From assembly GCA_022571135.1 (NCBI GenBank), contig JACZYK010000058.1, forward strand, positions 1 through 10,920: 10,920 nt of DNA. Reading direction: 5' to 3'. This stretch comes from Bacteroidota bacterium. GTDB lineage: Bacteria > Bacteroidota > Rhodothermia > Rhodothermales > UBA10348. Position numbers and translations under genes: made by a program. How positions within the stretch are numbered: the first letter of the stretch is position 1; each line of letters opens with the position of its first letter. The notes under the pieces were generated by a model. That model searched no databases. It saw nothing but the letters and a program-made list of their open reading frames with translations, and had not been told where the DNA came from. This document shows, piece by piece, positions 1 through 6,294 of this stretch.

Positions 1-2
1 CC

Positions 3-1028
3 GACACCGGATCGAAAGATCGTGCTCAATTCATTACGTCTCTCGAGCGAGCGCCCGAAGATTCGGACCTGCTCTTCACGATTGGTAGTTCGGGCGTATG
101 GAAGTCGACTGACTTTGCCGGTCGCTGGTCGCTGCGGCCTATTCCGGAAGAACGGTGGGGATTCTCAGGTTCCGGCCGCGTCCGCGTATCCCTGGCCAAT
201 TCGGACATCGTCTGGGCGGGATACGAAATGGATCCGTCGCCGGACGATCCGTCAGATCCCACGGGGCAGTTACACGTCTCCACGGATCGTGGGGAGACGT
301 TCGAGCCCGTACCGACACCCGCGCAGCTGTCTCCAGGGCATATCTCCGGCCTTGCGACCCATCCAGCGGAAGAGTCCACGGTTTTTGTGCTTTTCTCTTC
401 ATTCGGACGCGAAAAGATCCTTCGTTCGCGCGATCTCGGGCAGACCTGGGAGGACCTAACCGGATTCGCCGACGAACCGGCTTCCGGAAGCACGAACGGG
501 TTTCCCGATGTCGCGGTGTATGATCTTCTCGTATTGCCATTCAGAACGAATGAAATCTGGGCGGGTACGGAAATCGGCCTCTTCGTGTCAACGGACGACG
601 GGGCCACCTGGGACCTTGCCGATAACGGCCTGCCCGCGGTGTCGATCTGGCGCATCCGGCTGGTGGAGGATCAGATTATTTTGGCAACCCACGGTAGAGG
701 CATTTGGTCCGTGGAGATATCGGCCGTCGTGGCGGCGGCTACCGACAACCCTGCTGAACTACCTGAATCGGTCAAGCTGGAGCAGAATTTCCCCAATCCG
801 TTCAACCCGTCTACCACGATCTCCTATGCGCTGGCGAAGCGCGAACACGTGACGATTTCGGTTTTCGACGTGGCAGGCCGCGAAGTTGCGCGCCTCCTTG
901 ATGAAGTCAAGCCTCCCGGAGCGCATCACGTAGTCTGGGACGCCCGTAGCGCCGCGAGCGGCGTCTACTTTTATCGTCTTAAAGCCGGTTCGACGGTTCG
1001 AACGCGCACGATGATTCTCGTCAATTGA
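3..1028 (+). CDS. Secreted Asp-box (BNR/sortilin-like) beta-propeller protein with T9SS type A sorting domain, 5' truncated
   Basis: The frame is open from base 3 to the TGA at 1026-1028, giving 341 residues. The true start lies before the window. Three Asp-box motifs are visible: STDRGETF (residues 93-100), SRDLGQTW (142-149) and STDDGATW (196-203), with a weaker one, STDFAGRW, at 35-42. They are separated by short WAG/VWAG strands, the pattern of sortilin/BNR-type propellers that pack beta blades around a centre. Residues 255-341 form a T9SS type A C-terminal domain: PNPFNPS at 264-270, then an FDVAGREV strand, an SGVYFYRL strand and a basic end. This family's tail directs the protein across the outer membrane through the Por secretion machinery and is usually cleaved on export. 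The substrate is unknown. Similar proteins include glycosidase-like and adhesin-like surface proteins, and no catalytic residue can be assigned from this fragment. The family and secretion route are secure; the function is not. Confidence 0.85.
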   Translation, partial: DTGSKDRAQFITSLERAPEDSDLLFTIGSSGVWKSTDFAGRWSLRPIPEERWGFSGSGRVRVSLANSDIVWAGYEMDPSPDDPSDPTGQLHVSTDRGETFEPVPTPAQLSPGHISGLATHPAEESTVFVLFSSFGREKILRSRDLGQTWEDLTGFADEPASGSTNGFPDVAVYDLLVLPFRTNEIWAGTEIGLFVSTDDGATWDLADNGLPAVSIWRIRLVEDQIILATHGRGIWSVEISAVVAAATDNPAELPESVKLEQNFPNPFNPSTTISYALAKREHVTISVFDVAGREVARLLDEVKPPGAHHVVWDARSAASGVYFYRLKAGSTVRTRTMILVN

Positions 1029-1043
1029 GCATTGTTTCACGCT

Positions 1044-1095
1044 CGCCACCCATCGCCGGCCCCGGCACACGGTGGCGCCCGAATTTCTGATTTTT
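1044..1095 (+). terminator. Probable intrinsic terminator after the Asp-box gene
   Basis: CGCCACC at 1044-1050 pairs with GGTGGCG at 1071-1077. Inside that stem, GCCG at 1055-1058 can pair with CGGC at 1063-1066, giving a GC-rich double hairpin starting 15 bases after the stop codon. A run of five T lies at 1091-1095, farther from the stem than in a textbook terminator. The hairpin is seen directly; its terminator role is inferred from its position. Confidence 0.45.
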
Positions 1096-1188
1096 CAGCG
1101 TACATGTATATGGTTTACCGGCAGAAATCTCTCCCGGCGACCTTCACGTACGGTACCCTCAACAATCGTTTCGATATCGATCCGTGTC

Positions 1189-3060
1189 ATGCCGGCGATA
1201 CATCGATACATATCGTTACTCTTTCTTTTAGCCGGAACGGCTATTGGAGCCTGGGCTCGTGCTCCTCTTTCGCAAGCTTACGGGGCGTTATCATCCGCCG
1301 ATGTCCGCGTGGTCTATAACGTCGAATCCGCTCGAAGCGGCCGCTTCATTTCGCACGTCATGCTGACCAACATGACGCCAGCACCCATCGAGAACTGGAT
1401 CATGTCTTTCCAGATGGATGCGCCGGTCACAGCAATAGAGCACGTTTCATGGAGCCAGGTCGGTACCATCTACGATGTACAGGGTTCGGGGCGGACAAAA
1501 CGCATCGAGCCCGGGGACATGGTCTGGTTCACGATCAACGGACTGATCAACGGGTACGCAGTGGAAACGCCGCGCAGCTGTACGTTCAACAACGTCGCCT
1601 GCACAATCGAAGCGGCGCCAATGCCTGAGCCTGTCATTGTGGGCGCCCAGGATCTCATGTTTTCAGCGTGGATCGCGGACGAGGGAGTCACCACGTTCGC
1701 GGGGCACATAATTATCCAGAACCCGACGGATTATCCGGTCGAAAACTGGACACTCACGTTTTCATCCGGCTCGTTGATTACTGAAATCAACCATGTAGAC
1801 TGGGTCCGGTCGGGATCGAGTTATTCCGTATCCGGCACCGCGTGGACGTCGACAATTCCAGCCAGCGGTTTCGTCTGGTTCGATTTCAGAGGCGTCCATA
1901 CAGGCGAGGCCCAGCTTCCTTCGGCTTGTTCGTTCGGCGGTGTGGCTTGCGAATTTATGGAACCGGACCGCCTGATCGAGATCTGCTGCAATTTCGAGGT
2001 CCGAGTGGAGGTTTATTACGTTGACGACAATACGTTCAGGGCCGTTTTCTTCGTGGAGAACCCGGACGTGAACCACCTGGACTTCTGGAAGCTGCGCTTC
2101 TCATGGACGGCGAACGTGACCGAAATGGACGGAGTAAAATGGACGCGAAGCACCGGTAAATATACCGTGATCGGGGAGGGGCCTAAGAAACGTATCCTCG
2201 CAGGCCGCGATGTCTGGTTCGAGGTGCGCGGCACATATACCGATGTCGTCGAGGCGCCCGAAAACTGCTCGATCAACAGCGTATGGTGTACGATCGAATC
2301 GATCGGTACCTCCACGATTATAGAAGAACCCGAGCAAGACAAGCCTGACCCTCCAAAGCCCGGCCCCGAACCGGATCCCGGAACTCCCTCGTGCGAGTCG
2401 GGGGGGCCTGAAACGTCTCTGCTACCGGACATCAAGTTCACGTTCCTGAACGTAACCACTACGGCTCCGCTGCGATACATCGGGCTCGTCGAAATATCCA
2501 ACAATACGGACGGACTCATTCTGGGTTGGCGGCTCGGGTTCAGACTTCTCGATGGCATGACCGTCACGCGTTTCTGGAACGGTCTGATGACGACTTCCGG
2601 AGACGGGTACCTGGTCGTTAATACCGAGAACAACGAGTGCATCGCCCCGGGCAAGTCGGTTTCCTTCGGTTTTGAGGGAGCGCATAACGGCAACTTTGCA
2701 GATCCCATCGGCTGCCTTTTCGATACCCGCTCGTGCATATTCCAGCGCCAGTACACGGTAGCCACTGAAGAACAGGATGCGGTCCTCCCCGATGAATTCG
2801 AGCTCGGTCCCGTGTATCCGAATCCGTTCAACCCGGTTGCCCGTTTCGAGGTTCGTGTAGGGCATACGCAACAGGTCCTCGTTGAGCTCTGGGACGTTCA
2901 GGGAAGACGGGCGGGAACCGTCTTTCGCGGCATGGCGACCGCCGGTGCGCCGGTGAGAATTCGGTTAAACGGCGAGGGCCTCGCCAGCGGTCTCTATCTT
3001 CTGCGAATGACCGGATCCCTCGGCCTGTCCGCCACACGAAGCGTAGTCCTTCAAAAATGA
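1189..3060 (+). CDS. Secreted protein with four tandem CBM2-like modules and T9SS type A sorting domain
   Basis: I chose ATG 1189 (623 residues) because it begins a good signal peptide: MPAIHR, a hydrophobic core around residues 8-20, then the cleavage-like AWARA at 21-25. The frame extends upstream to 1072, but that stretch is basic and unlike an export signal. Four related domains follow at about 39-142, 156-257, 271-370 and 415-518. Each has an N-x-W strand (ENWIMSF, ENWTLTF, LDFWKLRF, LGWRLGF), a mid-domain Trp, a PG or AG turn before a VWF/VSF strand, and a terminal Cys-x6-Cys pair (131/138, 247/254, 360/367, 509/516). This matches the layout of family 2 carbohydrate-binding modules. A Pro/Glu/Asp-rich linker (379-399) precedes domain four, and residues 535-623 are a T9SS tail with PNPFNPV at 544-550. 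No enzyme domain is present, so a surface polysaccharide-binding or adhesion role is inferred. The CBM assignment is by pattern only. Confidence 0.85.
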   Translation: MPAIHRYISLLFLLAGTAIGAWARAPLSQAYGALSSADVRVVYNVESARSGRFISHVMLTNMTPAPIENWIMSFQMDAPVTAIEHVSWSQVGTIYDVQGSGRTKRIEPGDMVWFTINGLINGYAVETPRSCTFNNVACTIEAAPMPEPVIVGAQDLMFSAWIADEGVTTFAGHIIIQNPTDYPVENWTLTFSSGSLITEINHVDWVRSGSSYSVSGTAWTSTIPASGFVWFDFRGVHTGEAQLPSACSFGGVACEFMEPDRLIEICCNFEVRVEVYYVDDNTFRAVFFVENPDVNHLDFWKLRFSWTANVTEMDGVKWTRSTGKYTVIGEGPKKRILAGRDVWFEVRGTYTDVVEAPENCSINSVWCTIESIGTSTIIEEPEQDKPDPPKPGPEPDPGTPSCESGGPETSLLPDIKFTFLNVTTTAPLRYIGLVEISNNTDGLILGWRLGFRLLDGMTVTRFWNGLMTTSGDGYLVVNTENNECIAPGKSVSFGFEGAHNGNFADPIGCLFDTRSCIFQRQYTVATEEQDAVLPDEFELGPVYPNPFNPVARFEVRVGHTQQVLVELWDVQGRRAGTVFRGMATAGAPVRIRLNGEGLASGLYLLRMTGSLGLSATRSVVLQK

Positions 3061-3482
3061 ACACGCCTCCATGGCCCAGTTCCTATAGGATCTGGTAGTG
3101 GGATAGATTCTTGCCGACCATCGTGATCCCGAGTGGATTCGCCTAAAGGAATGGGGTTGATTTCGGATGTGCAATTGAAACCCTCTTTCACCTCGAACCG
3201 TTGGCCGGAGACGTCAAGCACCCAATGGTCTCTTTCTACTTCTGTCAGCATGAAGTAGGGGTAATTCTTGTTGACCGCTTTGCCGCCACGTCCCAATACC
3301 TCTCCGTCTAGCGACATAATCTGTCGAGCGGTGCCACCGGAGCTTGGGACAGACCCATACGTAATAGTAGCCGTCATCATCGAGGGATTGAAAGTAGATC
3401 GTCTCCCCGTGTTTCTGACCTGATCGAGTGTCGTGGTTCGTCAGGCGCCAAGGAGTGTTTCACCGGTCAATTCCGTATCCAT
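3051..3482 (-). pseudogene. Remnant of a small minus-strand gene with two apparent frameshifts
   Basis: Reading minus from ATG 3482, the frame gives MDTELTGETLLGA and stops at 3443-3441. A second frame, from 3459, carries coding-like sequence (WRLTNHDTRSGQ, then GETIYFQSLDDDGYYYVWV) down to about 3350. The original frame then resumes with PSSGGTARQIMSLDGEVLG and continues through VERDHWVLDVSGQRFEVKEG to a stop at 3051. Joined, the pieces read like one protein of about 130-140 residues, interrupted by two shifts that cancel each other. The joined start, LLG-WRL, resembles the opening strand of lipocalin-like proteins, but that is only a hint. The end overlaps the last 10 bases of the CBM2-like gene convergently. 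The alternative is a shorter intact gene (ATG 3380 to 3051, 109 residues) with chance coding look upstream. Sequencing indels could also explain it. Confidence 0.35.
3076..3095. repeat. 20-base imperfect palindrome after the CBM2-like gene
   Basis: CCAG-T-TCCTATAGGA-T-CTGG is symmetric except for one T/T mismatch in each arm, with a perfect 10-base core at 3081-3090. It lies 16 bases after the stop at 3060 and within the tail of the minus-strand remnant. No T run follows on either strand, so a terminator is unlikely. It could be a protein-binding site, a transcript-end hairpin or chance. Confidence 0.3.
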
Positions 3483-3500
3483 GATACGAACCGACTGGCC

Positions 3501-3790
3501 ATGAGAACCCTGCGATCTTGCTTGCGGTTGTAGGAATCGCGCACGCGCAAGAGAGGTCCGTCGAGCACCAGATCGCCGAGGCGAGGTCGGGTAAAGTGCG
3601 CGTGCCAGACCGCGTCGTGACATACACCATTCACGGGACCGAGCTGAAGAACGCACTGCTGCTAACGACCGTTTACCTGCCAGGTGCGACCTCCGAATCC
3701 ACCGGGCTCACGACCACGCCGAGCCACTATCGTCCGTGGTTGATGTTTGCAGGTACACCCGTGGCCCACATCATGATCCCCGGCAAATAA
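3501..3790 (+). pseudogene. Small secreted-protein gene with an apparent frameshift in its signal peptide
   Basis: ATG 3501 begins MRTLRSC, then hits TAG at 3531. The frame one base off reads LLAVVGIAHAQ from about 3518 and continues to the TAA at 3788-3790, giving ERSVEHQIAEARSGKV, then VPDRVVTYTIHGTELKN. Adding one base near 3516 would give MRTLR-x-LLAVVGIAHAQ, a textbook signal peptide with basic start, hydrophobic core and A-H-A cleavage site. I therefore read this as one gene with a single-base deletion. The in-frame alternative is a TTG start at 3518 (90 residues), which lacks the basic n-region. The mature part is short and unrecognised, with no cysteines and no repeats. It lies 18 bases from, and divergent to, the minus-strand remnant starting at 3482, so the two may be relics of one inserted or decaying segment. 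Confidence 0.35.
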
Positions 3791-3901
3791 GAGAGGTTGA
3801 ACTTCTGGCGGCAGGGCTGTCTGCGCATATCCCATTAATCTGATCCGATGCCTGCCCGGTAGCAAGACGGAGCGGTCTTCTAAAACCAGAATTCTTGCCT
3901 T
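3791..3901. other. Short gap between the plus-strand remnant and the Clp gene
   Basis: This is the downstream end of the minus-strand three-gene cluster. AAGAC (about 3864-3868) and GTCTT (about 3875-3879) form a weak five-pair stem with no T run in either direction, so I do not call a terminator. No gene or RNA is seen. Confidence 0.3.
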
Positions 3902-6271
3902 TTAGTCCCCGGACGCTTCTTCGGTCGGTATGATAGCGATACTGCCGCGGAGCTGGGCGATGATCCAGTTCTTATTCTTTTTCAGATCTCCGCTCAACAC
4001 CAGTCGGCTGAACGGCATCTCAACCATGCGCTCGACGGTGCGGTGGAGTTCACGTGCGCCGTACTCCGGATTATACCCCGCCTCTATCAGAGCCGCTTTC
4101 GCCGCCTCGTCGACCTGAATCAAAACCCCGTGCTGGGCTTCAATGGACGAAATCAGTTTCCCGATAAGACCGTTGAGAATTGCGCTGATCGCGTCCTTCC
4201 CGAGATGATTGAACTGGATCATCTCGTCGATCCGATTGAGCAGCTCCGGTCTGAACCACTCCTTCAGCACCTCATTGAGCTCGTTTCGGGATTCAAAATC
4301 GTCTCCGGCCATTTCCAGATCGGCTCCCAGATTCGTCGTGAGAACGAAAATCGCATTGCGCGCGTCACAAAGACGACCCTTCGCATCCGTAATTCGACCC
4401 TCGTCGAAAACCTGCAGGAAGACGTCCAAGATCCGCGGATGGGCCTTTTCCACTTCGTCCAGAAGAACGACGGAATAGGGCTTGGACCGGATCTGACCCG
4501 TCAGCTGTCCCTCGTCTTCGTGTCCCACATATCCGGGCGGAGATCCGATCAGTTTCGACACACTGTGTTCCTCCTTGAACTCCGACATGTCGAACCGGAT
4601 GAGATTCTTGTCGCTACCGAACAGGAATATTCCAAGTTGGCGAGCCAGTTCCGTCTTGCCGGTGCCGCTGGGCCCGAGAAACAGCATCACTCCGAGCGGG
4701 CCGCGCCGCTCGACGACCGCGGCATGCGCCAGAATCATGCGTTCAGACAGTCTATCGATAGCGTGGTCTTGTCCCTTAATGGATTCCCTCAGGAAATCGG
4801 CGAGGCCCAGCAAGCGAGCGGCGCCTCCACCTTCGAGATGGCCGGCGACGATTTCCAGTGGCATTCCCATTTTTTCCGCGAGCACGTTGGCTACATCCAC
4901 CGCCGTAACCTGACCCTCTTCGAGTTCCGCATTGGTACCAGTTTCGCCGCCGCTACCCGGGACTACCTGAATCATACTAAGTACGGTAACCGTCGACCGC
5001 GCGCCGGCTCTGTCCAGAAGGTCGATTGCCTTATCGGGCAACCGGTGATCGACATCGACGCGGATCGATAGATCAACTGCCGCCTCGATAGCCTCGTCGG
5101 TATAGGTCGTGCCGTGATGCGTCTGAAGTGACGGGCGCAATCCTTTGAGCATCGCCACGGCGTCTTCGCGCGTGGGTTCGTCAATCAGAATCTTTTCGAA
5201 GCGCCTGTCAAGCGCCGGATCTTTCTCGATGTAACGTCGATACTCGTCAATGGTCGTCGCACCGATCAGCTTTATCTGGCCCCGCGCCATGGCGGGTTTC
5301 AGAAGGTTAGAGGCATCCGCGGCTCCTCCTCCTCCGGCGCCGACTATCGTATGAATTTCATCGATAAAGAGGATCAGGTTCCGATCCTGGGCCGCCTCTT
5401 CAATGATCTTCGTCATGCGCTCTTCGAACTGACCGCGCAGGGTAGTACCGGCAAGTAGAGACGCCATATTCAGTTCGATAATTCGCCTTCCGCCCAGAAC
5501 CTGGGGGTCTTTTCCCTGCGCCGCCCGTAGCGCCAGCGCCTCGACGATTGCCGATTTACCGACTCCTGCTTCGCCGACCAGCACGGGATTGTTCTTTTTC
5601 TTTCTGGCCAGTGCCTGAATGATCTGAAGGATTTCATCCCGCCTACCGATGATCTCTCCGATCTTCCCTTCGCGGGCGTCCGCCGTCAGGTCCCGACCGA
5701 ACTCTTCGAGGATGCTGCCTTCGCTCAGGTTTTCAGCAGACGGTTTTGTAGCCTGGGCCTCGGCTCGATCGGAAGTGGAGGAAACCGGGTAGTAGAGCGA
5801 CTCGCGAAATTTGTCGGGTCTTGCTCCCGATTTCCTGAGGACTTTGACAAGGCGCTTATCCGAAGATTCAAGCGTGGCTTCGAGCAGATGAATTGCCGTC
5901 ACTCGCCCCCCTTTCGCTCTTGCCCTGGCCGCCTCGAAAAGGCGCTTGGTTTCCGCACTCCGGTGTATGACGTTGTTATCATACGCGCCATGACCTTTTT
6001 TGAGAGATTGGCGAAGAGCTCTTGTTAGACCGTTGGAGTCTCCCCCCGCGGTTTCGAGGGCATGTCGAACGATACGTTCCTCCTCTTCGATCGATTCCGC
6101 GGTGCACCCGTCCAGCTGTCCGTCGGGGGTATTAGCTGCTCCCGCAAGCTGGAGACTGCACAGCCCGATCATCATGTGGGTAGGGGTTATTTCACCCGAC
6201 CCAACGGTCACTGCTTCCACGGCTGCCCGTTGCCACGCGAATTTTGCTGCCGGTGATAAGGTTGAACTCAT
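3902..6271 (-). CDS. ClpA/ClpC-type Hsp100 AAA+ unfoldase without a ClpP-binding loop
   Basis: Proteins of this family thread polypeptides through a hexameric double ring using ATP. From ATG 6271 (789 residues) the order is a double Clp-N repeat (about 5-150), AAA-1 with Walker A GEAGVGKS (233-240, K239), Walker B D304/E305 and arginine fingers R356/R357, a short Gly-rich linker (about 430-455), AAA-2 with Walker A GPSGTGKT (533-540, K539), Walker B D605/E606, pore loop GYVG (580-583), sensor N647, finger R680 and sensor-2 GAR (738-740), then a C-terminal small domain. The ClpB coiled-coil middle domain is missing. The loop after N647 has no I/L/V-G-F/L tripeptide, so ClpP docking is unlikely. 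The AAA-1 pore loop reads AGTTLRG where relatives have a Lys-Tyr pair. Other possible starts are TTG 6301 and GTG 6298; the GTG overlaps the kinase stop as GTGA. I prefer 6271 because Clp-N homology begins right after it. It is the last gene of the cluster. Confidence 0.9.
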   Translation of the reverse strand: MSSTLSPAAKFAWQRAAVEAVTVGSGEITPTHMMIGLCSLQLAGAANTPDGQLDGCTAESIEEEERIVRHALETAGGDSNGLTRALRQSLKKGHGAYDNNVIHRSAETKRLFEAARARAKGGRVTAIHLLEATLESSDKRLVKVLRKSGARPDKFRESLYYPVSSTSDRAEAQATKPSAENLSEGSILEEFGRDLTADAREGKIGEIIGRRDEILQIIQALARKKKNNPVLVGEAGVGKSAIVEALALRAAQGKDPQVLGGRRIIELNMASLLAGTTLRGQFEERMTKIIEEAAQDRNLILFIDEIHTIVGAGGGGAADASNLLKPAMARGQIKLIGATTIDEYRRYIEKDPALDRRFEKILIDEPTREDAVAMLKGLRPSLQTHHGTTYTDEAIEAAVDLSIRVDVDHRLPDKAIDLLDRAGARSTVTVLSMIQVVPGSGGETGTNAELEEGQVTAVDVANVLAEKMGMPLEIVAGHLEGGGAARLLGLADFLRESIKGQDHAIDRLSERMILAHAAVVERRGPLGVMLFLGPSGTGKTELARQLGIFLFGSDKNLIRFDMSEFKEEHSVSKLIGSPPGYVGHEDEGQLTGQIRSKPYSVVLLDEVEKAHPRILDVFLQVFDEGRITDAKGRLCDARNAIFVLTTNLGADLEMAGDDFESRNELNEVLKEWFRPELLNRIDEMIQFNHLGKDAISAILNGLIGKLISSIEAQHGVLIQVDEAAKAALIEAGYNPEYGARELHRTVERMVEMPFSRLVLSGDLKKNKNWIIAQLRGSIAIIPTEEASGD

Positions 6272-6294
6272 GTCATCTCTGCTTCCGTTTTCTG

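Noticed and set aside
1072..1188. Longer N-terminus for the four-CBM protein
   Set aside because: The extra residues are basic and would bury the signal peptide that starts at ATG 1189. The extension also begins in the hairpin region.
1196..1211. Tandem 8-base repeat CGATACAT x2
   Set aside because: It lies inside signal-peptide codons, has only two copies, and fits chance.
2016..2831. 271-codon open frame on the minus strand
   Set aside because: It is antisense to CBM2-like domains three and four. Its composition is Ser/Pro-rich, typical of a shadow frame.
3864..3879. AAGAC/GTCTT stem as terminator of the cluster
   Set aside because: It has only five pairs and no T run on either strand.
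4043..5071. 342-codon open frame on the + strand
   Set aside because: It is antisense to the AAA+ core of the Clp gene, whose Walker and sensor motifs are on the minus strand. The antisense product shows no domain.
3902..6271. ClpB disaggregase identity
   Set aside because: The long coiled-coil middle domain between the end of AAA-1 and AAA-2 is absent. The linker is only about 30 Gly-rich residues.
3902..6271. ClpV of a type VI secretion system
   Set aside because: No Tss or forkhead-domain genes are in the window. The resemblance is limited to the missing ClpP loop.
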